From contig NZ_CP019343.1 of the NCBI RefSeq assembly GCF_002117105.1, forward strand, positions 3,844,001 to 3,908,000: a DNA stretch of 64,000 nt. The letters run 5' to 3'. Positions 46,561-55,523 of the stretch are shown here, piece by piece. The first letter of the stretch is position 1, and every line of letters starts with the position of its first letter. The position numbers and the translations under genes are program-made. The notes under the pieces are model-generated. The model did no database searches. It worked only from the letters and a program-made list of their open reading frames with translations, and had not been told where the DNA came from. Source of the DNA: Oceanicoccus sagamiensis. GTDB lineage: Bacteria > Pseudomonadota > Gammaproteobacteria > Pseudomonadales > Dasaniaceae.

Positions 46561-47062
46561 AGGCACTTCTATGGGTGCTAATCCAAAGCTGGCATTGCTG
46601 CCAGAATTGCTCGCTTAAACCCTGCTTGGTGGATGACTGATAAGACAGCGCATAAAGCACCCCAGGAAACTGGCTGGCAAAGGATGGGCCGCTATAACTG
46701 CTATCTAGAAAGTCCTCCCATTCACCACCAAATAGATTGGCAATATCCTGGCGAGGAAAAGCCTGTAGGGCCACAGCTTTCATAATTTCTGGCACCTTTG
46801 GCAATGCGGAAATATCGCCCTTGAGTACTTGCTGCTGTATCGCATTAAGCTGCTGTATAGCGACCCGGCGGTAACGATTTCTCCAGTAGCGTTTAATGGC
46901 TTGATAACAACGTCGAGAGACTCCATAAAGCACCGCTAACAGTAAAAGCCACCAACCCGGCGTTTGCGGCCATAATTCAATAGCCGCTGGCAGTGCAATT
47001 TCACTAAAGCCTTCCAGCGCATAATTACCCCAGCCGGAATTAGGGGCAAAAGGATTGCTCAT
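46553..47062 (-). CDS. DUF4381 membrane protein
   Basis: 169 residues. The N-terminal IALPAAIELWPQTPGWWLL leads into a single membrane helix (about 32-48) and a basic cytoplasmic domain (RRCYQAIKRYWRNRYRRVAI), typical of DUF4381. The later part has LPKVPEIMKAVALQAFPRQD and a Phe/Trp-rich helix. It is always found between DUF58 and VWA genes in MoxR clusters; function unknown. The ATG overlaps the DUF58 stop by 4 nt (ATGA). Confidence 0.88.
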   Translation of the reverse strand: MSNPFAPNSGWGNYALEGFSEIALPAAIELWPQTPGWWLLLLAVLYGVSRRCYQAIKRYWRNRYRRVAIQQLNAIQQQVLKGDISALPKVPEIMKAVALQAFPRQDIANLFGGEWEDFLDSSYSGPSFASQFPGVLYALSYQSSTKQGLSEQFWQQCQLWISTHRSAYD

Positions 47063-48018
47063 CGCCTAATGCCCCCCAAGGCTTTGATTAATTGTTCTTG
47101 CACCGGTCTAATCGTATCGATAGGGATTAGCGGAACGCCGTATTTTTTCAGTTCAGTGCGAATCAGCCCCAGATTATTATCATATTGCTGCTGAAAGTTT
47201 TCTCTAAGCTTTGCCGGATTACCCGTGACCTCTACTTGCAGCTTGCCATCACTGACTACCAGATGGTCGATATCCGGCAACTGCTCCTCAGCGGGGTCAA
47301 ATATTTTTAGTGAGATAATATCGTTATGTTGTGAAATACGCCTTATACGGTCTGTGGTTTGTTGATTCCAGCCGGAGCCATCACTAATTAAAATCAATAA
47401 AGCATCGTGGGATAATGTTCTGGCTGCGGTATCGATGGCCTCTTGTAATCGTTTATTATGGGAGCTGCGGCCAACTTTTAGCTGCTGATTAAACTCAACA
47501 ATTTTTGACAGAATTTTAATGACATTACTTTTTGAGCGTTCTGGCGGAATATGGACAATCGATTGGTCATTAATCACCACTGCCCCTACCCGATCACCGG
47601 AGGCCAATACACGCCAGGCAATCAGCGCGGCGGCTTCTGCGGCGGCAACAGATTTCATTTTTTCTTCACTGCCAAAAAACATACTGACGCGCTGGTCCAC
47701 TAACAGCACCACATTGCGCTCTCGTTCTTCTGTAAATACACGAACATGGGGTTTTTTAGTACGGTTGGTAACTTTCCAATCCATAGTACGGATATCATCA
47801 CCGGCACGGTAATGACGCAACTCTTCAAAGTTTAAACCACGGCCACGCAGTTTGGAGCTATGCCGGCCGGTCAAAATACTATTGACCGGCTGGCCGGGCA
47901 GAAAGGAAAAACCTTTGGCTTGAAACTGCAACTTAATCAGCGTTGCCAGCTGCGCGTAAATTCGATGATCATTCGTCACCGTGGCTATTTTGCGCTTTTT
48001 GCTTAGAAAACCCAGCAT
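47059..48018 (-). CDS. DUF58 protein of MoxR/VWA cluster
   Basis: 319 residues. The DUF58 signature FEELRHYRAGDDIRTMDWK followed by VTNRTKKPHVRVF begins at about residue 74. A VWA-like fold follows (VVLLVDQRVSMFFGSEEK, LLILISDGSGWN), with a partly altered MIDAS. Soluble and cytoplasmic; it has no membrane helix. It likely links the MoxR ATPase to the membrane VWA proteins. It starts 14 bp after moxR. Confidence 0.92.
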   Translation of the reverse strand: MLGFLSKKRKIATVTNDHRIYAQLATLIKLQFQAKGFSFLPGQPVNSILTGRHSSKLRGRGLNFEELRHYRAGDDIRTMDWKVTNRTKKPHVRVFTEERERNVVLLVDQRVSMFFGSEEKMKSVAAAEAAALIAWRVLASGDRVGAVVINDQSIVHIPPERSKSNVIKILSKIVEFNQQLKVGRSSHNKRLQEAIDTAARTLSHDALLILISDGSGWNQQTTDRIRRISQHNDIISLKIFDPAEEQLPDIDHLVVSDGKLQVEVTGNPAKLRENFQQQYDNNLGLIRTELKKYGVPLIPIDTIRPVQEQLIKALGGIRR

Positions 48019-48032
48019 TTGAGCGACCTCAA

Positions 48033-49004
48033 TCAGGCAATAGCCACCTGTTTTAAAATCTCATTCACCACATCCTGCGGGGTAATACCGTCGGCCAATG
48101 CATCGTAGGACAATATTAAACGGTGCCCCAATATGGCATGAGCTACGGCGCGGACATCATCAGGGTCGACAAAGTCTTTAGCTTTTAACCAGGCATGGGC
48201 TCTGGCTGCTTTATCCAGGGCAATCGATGCCCTGGGGCTGGAACCCACATTAATCCAATGTTGTAACTGGCTATCAGGGTAGCGTGATGGATCTCGGGTA
48301 GCCATAACCAGGGCGACAATATAGCGCTCAATATTTTCAGCAATGGACAATTGCAGTATGGCTTCACGGGCAGCAAAGATATGAGATTGGTCAACGGGAG
48401 AAAGGTCTGGTTTTTGGCTGGGTGCTTCTTCCCCACGGACCAAACGAATAATACCTAATTCAGCCTCATCGTCCGGGTAATCGATAGTGATTTTCATGAG
48501 AAAGCGATCCATCTGCGCTTCCGGTAAGGGATAAGTCCCCTCTTGCTCTATCGGGTTCTGGGTTGCCAGCACCATAAACAGCTCAGGCAGTTGATAGGTT
48601 TTGCCAGCAACGGTGACCTGACGCTCTTCCATGGCCTCCAGCAGAGCAGCTTGCACTTTGGCAGGGGCTCGGTTGATTTCATCGGCCAATACCAGATTGG
48701 CGAAAATAGGACCGGGTTGAAACGTCAGTTGCTCGCCGTCGCCGCCACTATGATAAACCTCAGTACCGGTAACATCAGAAGGCAATAAATCTGGCGTAAA
48801 TTGGATACGGCCTAAATCGGCACTCAGCACTTTACCCAGCGTTTTAATGGAACGTGTTTTTGCCGTGCCGGGCAAACCTTCAAGCAGTAGATTACCGTTA
48901 CACAAAAGACTGATTAAAATACTTTCTACAACATCAGATTGACCAATAACCGCAGCTTCCATCGCCTGCTGTAGTCGCTTAAGCTCTGCTAAGCTTTCAG
49001 ACAT
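48033..49004 (-). CDS. MoxR-family AAA+ ATPase
   Basis: 323 residues. Walker A GLPGTAKT at 43-50, Walker B LVLADEINRAPAKVQAALLE, sensor 1 VLATQNPIEQEGTYPLPEAQ with the conserved MoxR loop, and an arginine region after it (DRFLMKITIDYP). MoxR ATPases act as chaperones for metallocofactor insertion and protein complex assembly, together with VWA partners. First gene of the Bat-like operon, which runs to 42624 with overlaps throughout and probably on to the cytochrome and FadL-type genes. An 86-bp gap separates it from the DUF2894 gene upstream. Confidence 0.95.
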   Translation of the reverse strand: MSESLAELKRLQQAMEAAVIGQSDVVESILISLLCNGNLLLEGLPGTAKTRSIKTLGKVLSADLGRIQFTPDLLPSDVTGTEVYHSGGDGEQLTFQPGPIFANLVLADEINRAPAKVQAALLEAMEERQVTVAGKTYQLPELFMVLATQNPIEQEGTYPLPEAQMDRFLMKITIDYPDDEAELGIIRLVRGEEAPSQKPDLSPVDQSHIFAAREAILQLSIAENIERYIVALVMATRDPSRYPDSQLQHWINVGSSPRASIALDKAARAHAWLKAKDFVDPDDVRAVAHAILGHRLILSYDALADGITPQDVVNEILKQVAIA

Positions 49005-49090
49005 TACACTATCCTTTTTATCATGTGAGAATGAGACCAGTTACGGAAAAAGTACCATAGAAGTCTATAGCCTCACAAGCACAGCAATAG

Positions 49091-49759
49091 CTAATACTTT
49101 CTTGAGCGCTTAGTCTTTTTTCTGGCTTTTGCCGGGCGCACTTTAGCGCTGGCCTGTTCCAGCCATAATAAAGTATCAATATAGGAAACAAAGCGATTTA
49201 AATAATCGGGGGATAACTCACGCATGGTGGCCAGAGATTTAATCACCAGTGCTTGAGGGTTTAACGGACCGGGATTTTCTGGCCCTTCGCTAATGACCTG
49301 GGTAACCAGTTTATCGGAATTAAGTTTAACCAGTGATTCTCTAAATAACCTGACGGAATTGAGTTCTCCAGGGTTACTGCTGTCGGGTTTACTACTGCGC
49401 TTGCTATCAAAGGATGACAATACTTCTTTTTCTTGCTGCCTGAGAAAATCACTCAGTGATAACTCACTGGACTGCAGACCTTGATCGCTATGGTTGGCGC
49501 GCTGCTCTAAAGTAGCCAACAATTGCGTCAATGGACTGGCAACGGGATCGGCCTGATCAGGCGCTGGTGGGCCATCGGCAATAAAATCGCGCTTAAAATC
49601 ATTTAGCGCAAGAGCCGCTTTTTGCTGAAGAATAGAAGCCACCGCGGGACGCGCCGTGTTTGAACGTTCAAACAGGGACTTAATAAACTGAAACCGCACA
49701 GGATCAAATTGGCTGGCCCCTTGCTTTTCCATCGCTTCAATATCGGCAAGATCAGCCAT
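49091..49759 (-). CDS. DUF2894 protein, last gene of the motor-like operon
   Basis: 222 residues, soluble and mostly helical. N-terminal GASQFDPVRFQFIKSLFERS and central SVRLFRESLVKLNSDKLV fit DUF2894. The C-terminus (VRPAKARKKTKRSRKY) is strongly basic, suggesting nucleic acid or acidic surface binding; that is inference. No catalytic motif was seen. The ATG overlaps the stop of the OmpA-like gene by 8 nt. It co-occurs with DUF3348, DUF802 and OmpA-like genes in proteobacteria, as recalled from annotation; role unknown. Confidence 0.85.
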   Translation of the reverse strand: MADLADIEAMEKQGASQFDPVRFQFIKSLFERSNTARPAVASILQQKAALALNDFKRDFIADGPPAPDQADPVASPLTQLLATLEQRANHSDQGLQSSELSLSDFLRQQEKEVLSSFDSKRSSKPDSSNPGELNSVRLFRESLVKLNSDKLVTQVISEGPENPGPLNPQALVIKSLATMRELSPDYLNRFVSYIDTLLWLEQASAKVRPAKARKKTKRSRKY

Positions 49760-50405
49760 TGTTAAAGGCCGCCGTAAATTGCGAGGCTTTGGCTTTAGGG
49801 ACTGGCGCCATTTCTACCCGGCGATTTTTAGAGCGCCCTTCAGCGCTTTGGTTAGAATCAACCGGTTGCTGGTCACCAAAAGCCGCGGCAAAAATCATCG
49901 CCGGTGGCATGCCCTCTTCGATTAATACACGGGTAACTGTTAGAGCTCGCTCAGCCGATAGGGCCCAGTTATCCGCATAGCGGTTATTGCCTTTTTGGAT
50001 CGGCAAATCATCGGTAAAACCACTGACCATTAAGAGCTGATCGCGCTCACCCAGATAAACCTTTAACGGCGCCACCAGACTTTGCAACAATTCTCGCCCC
50101 TCAGGCTGAAGCTCATCAGAGTTCAGCGAAAACAACACACTGCCACTAATACCAATACGGCCATCGCGTAAGGTGACGCGCCCGGAAGCCAGAGGGTCGG
50201 CCAGAGCCTGTTCAAGGGCCATTCGGCGCTGTTCTTCCGCCTGACGTTTTTCTACTTCCTGCTCAAGGGATTGGGAGAGCTCTAATTGAAACCCCAGCGC
50301 CCAAATAAGCAGCAATACAAATACACCGACCAGCCCGGACATTAAGTCGCCAAAGATAGCCCAAATCGGCGGGTCCTGGGCCGTGCTATTATCTAACTCT
50401 TCCAC
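49752..50405 (-). CDS. MotB/ZorB-like OmpA-domain membrane protein
   Basis: 217 residues from a GTG at 50405. One N-terminal membrane helix (20-41) begins with Asp20 in FGDLMSGLVGVFVLL, the position of the proton-carrying Asp in MotB, ExbD and ZorB. A short coiled coil (LEQEVEKRQAEEQRRMALE) follows, then an OmpA-type peptidoglycan-binding domain: VSGFTDDLPI, NWALSAERALTV, and GRSKNRRVEM with the conserved Asp and Arg. It would anchor a proton channel to the cell wall. It abuts the DUF802 gene with no gap and overlaps the DUF2894 gene. Confidence 0.9.
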   Translation of the reverse strand: MEELDNSTAQDPPIWAIFGDLMSGLVGVFVLLLIWALGFQLELSQSLEQEVEKRQAEEQRRMALEQALADPLASGRVTLRDGRIGISGSVLFSLNSDELQPEGRELLQSLVAPLKVYLGERDQLLMVSGFTDDLPIQKGNNRYADNWALSAERALTVTRVLIEEGMPPAMIFAAAFGDQQPVDSNQSAEGRSKNRRVEMAPVPKAKASQFTAAFNNG

Positions 50406-52706
50406 TTAGCTAGCCTCTTCCATCACTTTCTTAGTAGTGGGCTTAGCCTTGCCACCCAGTTGCTGCAATTGCTCAAAGATACTTTGCTGGGACAACATAC
50501 TGTGATCGATAATTTCCCGAGCTTGAGCCACATAATAAGCGAGCTGCTCATCGCTGCGTGAGGTGGATTTATCCAATGACTGCTCAATACGATGAAGGTT
50601 TTCTACCAGATTACCATTGGACTCAGTAAACAGATTCACCGCAACACCAAAGGACTCACCCAGACTGGACATTTCAATCGCACTGCCGGCAAAGTTATCG
50701 GCAATTTCAGTGGCACTGCCGGTAAACGTTGTAGCAATATCGGAGAGCTTGGCCACTTCTGAGCCTACCTGCTTATTCATCTGCTCGCTGATATCATTAA
50801 TCAGCGTGGCAGAAGAGTTGACCATTAATTCAATGGCTTCACGTTGGCCACTGGTGGTTTGTTCCAGCGCAGAAGATAGCGACGTAAGCTGCTCCATAAT
50901 ACGCGCACGCTCTTCCAGCAAACTATTATCCCGCTCAATATTATTGGAGATTTCTCGACGCAAATGACCAATGACCTCGGCGGCAGCTTTCGGTGTTTCC
51001 GATGCGGTTTCGATTAAACGTGTCATTGGCTCTTCCAGTTCTTTACCCAAGCTGGCCAATTGGGTCGCTGCGGTGGTTTCTAAACGGGATAGTTGCTCCA
51101 GTGCCTGCTGTGCCTGTGACGACTGTTGCTCACGCAGGGCCAGAAACTCCTTATTCAATGTGCTGGCTATTTCAGTCATACGATCACTGTGGATATTGAC
51201 CCAATTGGCTTCAGACTCAATCCTTGCGTTCACTAACTCTTCGGAGGCACCTACTAAACGGTTTACCTCAGCCAGCATATCCGTTGAGGTTGCCTTGACT
51301 TTATCGACCATCGCTTTTGAGGTTTGCTCGGCGGAATCACCTAGCTGCTGATGCCGCGATAAAGCTTGCTCACCGGCCTGCTGCCATTGGGAACTTAAGT
51401 CAGCCGACAAAGTTTTAAACTCATTCGTTAAGGCACTAAACGCTTGCTGTTGTTGATCCGTTATTTGCTGCTGGCTCTGCTCAAAGCTGGTAGTCCATAG
51501 CTGCAATCGAGTGTGATCACTGCTTGCCTGCTGTTCGGCTCTGGCACTGGCCGATTGATCAAAGGTGGTGAGTAAAGACTGAGAGCTTTGCTCAAACTGG
51601 CCACTAAACTGATTAAAGGAAGCACTAATACTGTCAACTAAGCATGTATTAGCCTGCTGATGTTCAGCAAGGCCTTGCTTCCAGGCTGAAGTTACCGTCT
51701 CTGAAGTATCAGCAAAGCGCTGGTTTAAATGCTCTAGCTGGGCACTGGCGGTATGCGTTAATTGCTGATGGGTCTTTTGGCTTTCAGTGTTGATATCCAC
51801 CATCAGTTGTTGCAATAAGGGCTTGATGGCTTCTGCGGCTAAACGACCACTCTCAATCGCCTGCTGGCCACTTTCCGCCACACTTTTTTGCAGTGACTGA
51901 TCAACGGACTGGGCTAAATCGGTATAGAGCGAGGTAACAGATTGATGAAAAGACTCCTGATTAGCCATCAGTTTATCGCCGAGGTGATCACCCATATTTT
52001 CAATCTTGCTGGCAAGGCTATGTAGGCGCTCTGCCACTTCCGGCAATGCATTGGCCTGTAACTGCATGGCTTTAAAAGTCTGCTGGCGGTTATGCACCAA
52101 TGAAAACTGGCGGAATGCACCAGCAATATGAGAATCCAAATCCCGGGTTGCATTCATCCGCTGGCGACGACTTAAGGTTGAAGATAAGCCCAGCATGGCA
52201 GAAGCTGCAACACCGGCTACCGACGTACCAAAGGCAAGACCCAAACCGTTAATCGGTGCGGCAAGACCGGCACGAATTGCCTCCAACTCTGTAGTACCTT
52301 CTAAAGCTGCCACGGCTCCTTGCAAGGTATCAACCATACCCAAAAAGGTACCCAGCAAACCTAGCATGACTAATAGGCCAACCAAATAAGGGGTGACAAC
52401 GGGTGCAGGTAAACCGACCCGCTCCCCTTCTATTCTTAAGCGCACAGCGTTGCGTAACGATAAATGCAAGCTCGATAGCCAGGGCTCCAGTTCAACCTCT
52501 TCCGCCTGCAAGCCTGACAAAGCCGTCGTTAAGCTGGCAGTGGCTTGTCGATATTGCACCAGCTCCACAAAACCCATGCTATAGACCACCGCAATAATCG
52601 CGGTAACGGTTAAGGCCAATAAATCAGAGCCAATAAAAGCTGCGCCCATCCATACAATGGCAACTGCGCCTAATAAAAAAGCCGCGGCAAAAAATAATCT
52701 GCTCAT
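50406..52706 (-). CDS. DUF802 protein: MotA/ExbB-like channel with long coiled-coil tail
   Basis: 766 residues. Four membrane helices at about 5-25, 30-50, 105-126 and 153-175. The last two carry LLVMLGLLGTFLGMVDTL and GLGLAFGTSVAGVAASAMLG, which match the MotA/TolQ/ExbB proton-channel helices, including the conserved Thr residues. From about 200 to 740 the protein is a long, Gln- and Ser-rich helical tail with DUF802 repeats, reaching into the cytoplasm. ZorA of Zorya defence has the same plan. A proton-driven motor with the OmpA-like partner is inferred. The start overlaps the DUF3348 stop by 4 nt. Confidence 0.88.
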   Translation of the reverse strand: MSRLFFAAAFLLGAVAIVWMGAAFIGSDLLALTVTAIIAVVYSMGFVELVQYRQATASLTTALSGLQAEEVELEPWLSSLHLSLRNAVRLRIEGERVGLPAPVVTPYLVGLLVMLGLLGTFLGMVDTLQGAVAALEGTTELEAIRAGLAAPINGLGLAFGTSVAGVAASAMLGLSSTLSRRQRMNATRDLDSHIAGAFRQFSLVHNRQQTFKAMQLQANALPEVAERLHSLASKIENMGDHLGDKLMANQESFHQSVTSLYTDLAQSVDQSLQKSVAESGQQAIESGRLAAEAIKPLLQQLMVDINTESQKTHQQLTHTASAQLEHLNQRFADTSETVTSAWKQGLAEHQQANTCLVDSISASFNQFSGQFEQSSQSLLTTFDQSASARAEQQASSDHTRLQLWTTSFEQSQQQITDQQQQAFSALTNEFKTLSADLSSQWQQAGEQALSRHQQLGDSAEQTSKAMVDKVKATSTDMLAEVNRLVGASEELVNARIESEANWVNIHSDRMTEIASTLNKEFLALREQQSSQAQQALEQLSRLETTAATQLASLGKELEEPMTRLIETASETPKAAAEVIGHLRREISNNIERDNSLLEERARIMEQLTSLSSALEQTTSGQREAIELMVNSSATLINDISEQMNKQVGSEVAKLSDIATTFTGSATEIADNFAGSAIEMSSLGESFGVAVNLFTESNGNLVENLHRIEQSLDKSTSRSDEQLAYYVAQAREIIDHSMLSQQSIFEQLQQLGGKAKPTTKKVMEEAS

Positions 52707-53467
52707 GAAGTTCTATCTACCTCTTCGTTAAGTGCTTCTATCAATCCTAAAACAGGCTGCAAGCGGATTTCTAACTCGGCAAATAGCAGGTCCTGTAATT
52801 CCGTATAAAATTGCCCCAACCAGGCATCAGCCAGCAGCCATTGCTGCGGGTCATCACTGGCCTGGTCGGTTTTTTGGTATTGCTGATACAGGTAGGCAAA
52901 ACGCTTACCCATTAATAAAGGAACGCTGGAGAATAATTTGCGGGTATGAACCGTCAGGGTTTCATCCAGCGCTTCATCCAAAGCTGCCAATTGGGTCAGC
53001 TTGGCAGAGGTGCCAGTAATCGCTGATCTGGCTGATGTTTGCAGCCGTTTAACCTTAAAGGCAATTTCGCGCTGATGGGTCAGATAAAACTGCTGGTAAG
53101 GCTCATAGCCTAGCAATTCTTCATTGCTAGCTTTGGCATTGGCTGTAGGCAGTTTTAACCAGGTGGCACCGCTGCCCGGTACAAAGCTGTCGATAATAAA
53201 TTGCACAATGGATTTGCGTACTCTGAGATAGTCAGTGATTAATGAATCACTGATTTGGCCAAAGTTGCTACCGATGGCTGTGCTATCCAGCTCCGCCAAT
53301 TTACCATGGGCTGAAGATAAGGTGACAGAATCTGCCAGGTCAATTAAGCGGCTAAGCCGCTCAGTAAAATGCTTGTGGGAGACTTCCACATCAGCAACAT
53401 CCAGATCCGATAGAAATCGAACCAGGCGAGAGCCGTTAAGCGTTACAGGCGCTGAGGTTTGGGTCAT
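52703..53467 (-). CDS. DUF3348 protein, first gene of the motor-like operon
   Basis: 254 residues, all-helical, soluble, with no signal or membrane helix. The segments VRFLSDLDVADVEVSHKHF near the start, and AYLYQQYQKTDQASDDPQQW with LEIRLQPVLGLIEALNEEV near the end, fit DUF3348. No catalytic motif. It may be the cytoplasmic adaptor of the DUF802 channel (inference from coupling: ATGA overlap with the DUF802 gene). The operon promoter should lie in the 337-bp gap upstream. Confidence 0.85.
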   Translation of the reverse strand: MTQTSAPVTLNGSRLVRFLSDLDVADVEVSHKHFTERLSRLIDLADSVTLSSAHGKLAELDSTAIGSNFGQISDSLITDYLRVRKSIVQFIIDSFVPGSGATWLKLPTANAKASNEELLGYEPYQQFYLTHQREIAFKVKRLQTSARSAITGTSAKLTQLAALDEALDETLTVHTRKLFSSVPLLMGKRFAYLYQQYQKTDQASDDPQQWLLADAWLGQFYTELQDLLFAELEIRLQPVLGLIEALNEEVDRTS

Positions 53468-53804
53468 GGCATTGCTGTCTACGTATTATTAGTGCACAAA
53501 TTGACTGAGCGTATTACCAGAATGAAATCAGTTATGTGCGTTTTTTGTACAGTTATGCGGTCTGTTACGACGTATTTCGCGACAATGTTTCACAGGTTAA
53601 TCTGCGAATCATTATGCCGAATGGATGGGGACTAAGCAATGCAAAAGCCAGCTAATAACACGGTTCCAATCGTCTATAAAACAGCCTGATCGCGATATTA
53701 TTCAAATCTATTACTAGCCATCAATATAATTAATTTGGCTGATACCATACATCAGCTTATAATCGCCGCCTTCTATGTGAGAACCGTTTTAACTGGAGTT
53801 AACC
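53468..53804. other. Divergent promoter region of DUF3348 and acyl-CoA dehydrogenase genes
   Basis: 337 bp with no gene of useful size (a 16-codon frame at 53640 was not accepted). The plus-strand promoter at 53735-53763 is clear. For the minus-strand operon I see no convincing -35/-10 pair. Confidence 0.5.
53735..53763 (+). promoter_or_regulatory. Sigma70 promoter of the acyl-CoA dehydrogenase gene
   Basis: TTGGCT (53735-53740), 17-nt spacer, TATAAT (53758-53763). Transcription would start about 35 nt before the ATG; GGAG at 53795-53798 is the ribosome site. Confidence 0.8.
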
Positions 53805-55028
53805 ATGTATCAATTTAGTGAGAAGTCCCAAGCGCTGCAGGCCAAGCTGACTGCCTTTATGGATGAGCATATCTATCCCAATGAAATCGCTTACGCCGAG
53901 CAGCTACATGCGGCAGAAAACCGCTTTGCGCCACTACCGATTATGGATGAGTTAAAGCAAAAGGCCAAAGCAGCTGGCCTGTGGAACTTATTTGTGCCTG
54001 AGAAATACGCCCAGTACTGTGACCATGGCGGCTTAAGTAACTTTGACTATGCCCCTCTGGCTGAAATTATGGGCCGCGTTGTCTGGAGCCCGGAAGTGTT
54101 TAACTGTAATGCCCCTGATACCGGTAATATGGAAGTATTTATGAAGTACGCCACCCCTGAGCAGCAGGAACAGTGGCTAACCCCTCTATTAAAAGGTGAG
54201 ATCAAATCTTCCTACGCGATGACCGAGCCACAGGTAGCTTCCAGTGATGCCACTAATATCGAACTTAGCATTAAACAGGAAGGTGATGAATGGGTATTAA
54301 ATGGTCGCAAATGGTTTATTACCGGCGCCATGTATGAACTGACCAAGATTTTTATTGTGATGGGTAAATCCGACCCTGAGAATGAAAACCGTCATAAGCA
54401 ACAAACTCAGGTGCTAGTGCCTAAAGATACCGCCGGTATTTCTATTATCCGCCCTCTTACTACTCTGGGCTATGACGATGCACCTATTGGTCATGCTGAA
54501 ATTGTGTTTGATAATGTACGCGTCCCTGTAGCCAATGTGTTATTGGGCGAAGGCCGCGGCTTTGAAATTGCCCAGGGTCGTTTAGGGCCAGGCCGTATGC
54601 ACCACTGCATGCGTTTAATTGGCAGCGCACAACGCTCCCTGGAATTTGCCTGTAAGCGCGCCAATAATCGAGTGACCTTTGGTCGTCCATTAAGCAAGCA
54701 TCAGTCAGTACGGGAAGATATTTCCAAGAGTTTTTCCGAAATTGAAATGGCGCGCTTATTGGTACTAAAAACCTGTAGCCTGATGGATCAAAATGGCGCT
54801 CAGGCTTCCAAAGATATGATTGCCGCTTCTAAAACTTCAGTACCACTCATGGTACAGAATATTATCGACCGCTGTATGCAAATGCATGGTGCCGGTGGCT
54901 TAACCGAAGATTACCCAATGGCTGAAGCCTTTAACTATGCCCGCTGGTGTCGACAGGCTGACGGCCCTGATCAGGTGCACCAAATGGCGCTGGGTAAGCA
55001 AATTATTGATCGCTACGCAGGCGAATAA
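53805..55028 (+). CDS. Acyl-CoA dehydrogenase family flavoprotein
   Basis: 407 residues. Family signatures: SYAMTEPQVASSDATNIE (FAD and substrate contacts), WVLNGRKWFITGA, GFEIAQGRLGPGRMHHCMR, RVTFGRPLSKHQSVREDISK, and CMQMHGAGGLTEDYPMAEAF near the C-terminus. These soluble FAD enzymes oxidise acyl-CoA thioesters to the 2-enoyl form. The long variant with an N-terminal YPNE motif resembles ACAD10/11-like and related bacterial proteins. Substrate length is unknown. Monocistronic, with its own promoter and terminator. Confidence 0.93.
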   Translation: MYQFSEKSQALQAKLTAFMDEHIYPNEIAYAEQLHAAENRFAPLPIMDELKQKAKAAGLWNLFVPEKYAQYCDHGGLSNFDYAPLAEIMGRVVWSPEVFNCNAPDTGNMEVFMKYATPEQQEQWLTPLLKGEIKSSYAMTEPQVASSDATNIELSIKQEGDEWVLNGRKWFITGAMYELTKIFIVMGKSDPENENRHKQQTQVLVPKDTAGISIIRPLTTLGYDDAPIGHAEIVFDNVRVPVANVLLGEGRGFEIAQGRLGPGRMHHCMRLIGSAQRSLEFACKRANNRVTFGRPLSKHQSVREDISKSFSEIEMARLLVLKTCSLMDQNGAQASKDMIAASKTSVPLMVQNIIDRCMQMHGAGGLTEDYPMAEAFNYARWCRQADGPDQVHQMALGKQIIDRYAGE

Positions 55029-55036
55029 AACAACGA

Positions 55037-55066
55037 AGCCGGATTGGAAACAATCCGGCTTTTTTT
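55037..55066 (+). terminator. Intrinsic terminator of the acyl-CoA dehydrogenase gene
   Basis: AGCCGGATTG, loop GAAA, CAATCCGGCT, then six T. Eight bases after the stop; the T-run reaches the end of the convergent DUF1456 gene. Confidence 0.92.
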
Positions 55067-55523
55067 ATGGACGGTATTTAAGCCTCAGACCTTCAAGGAA
55101 ATTACGTAAAATTTGATCTTTGCATTCCCGGTAATGCTTGTGGCCTTTTTTCCGAAATAAGGCACTCAGCTCATGATCACTGATACTTAAACCGGCTGAC
55201 TGCAATACCGTTTGAATATCATCACTTTTAAAGTCCATCGCAATTTTGAGCTTTCTTAACACAATATTATTATCAAGTTGTTTTTCAGCGACAGGTAAGG
55301 GCCCATCTTTTTTGCCCCGACGAAAAACGATAAAGCCATTAAGAAAGGTTGCCATCTTTTGATCAGAACAACTTTTAAACCATGGGTCGTCATCTTTCTT
55401 TAGCCATGCAGTAATGTCAGCGGCATCCACCTCTGCTTCTACCAGTTTAAAGATGGCGACAATTTTAGTATCGGCCAAATCAAAGGTGTAGCGTAGTCGC
55501 CTGAGTATATCGTTATTGGTCAT
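55065..55523 (-). CDS. DUF1456 (YehS-like) protein
   Basis: About 152 residues from the ATG at 55523 (MTNNDILRRLRYTFDL). An earlier Met in the same frame (55571) was rejected because it lies inside the overlapping DUF2986 gene and adds an unconserved tail. Two DUF1456 repeats: DILRRLRYTFDLADTKIVAI and IVLRKLKIAMDFKSDDIQTV, each followed by a helix and an FLNGF or FLEGL motif. Small soluble helical protein of unknown role. Its start overlaps the DUF2986 stop by 11 nt. Confidence 0.9.
   Translation of the reverse strand: MTNNDILRRLRYTFDLADTKIVAIFKLVEAEVDAADITAWLKKDDDPWFKSCSDQKMATFLNGFIVFRRGKKDGPLPVAEKQLDNNIVLRKLKIAMDFKSDDIQTVLQSAGLSISDHELSALFRKKGHKHYRECKDQILRNFLEGLRLKYRP

Noticed and set aside
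53640-53690. 16-codon frame (MQKPANNTVPIVYKTA) with GGGGA upstream
   Set aside because: Too short, no regulatory codon run, and upstream of the mapped promoter of the next gene.
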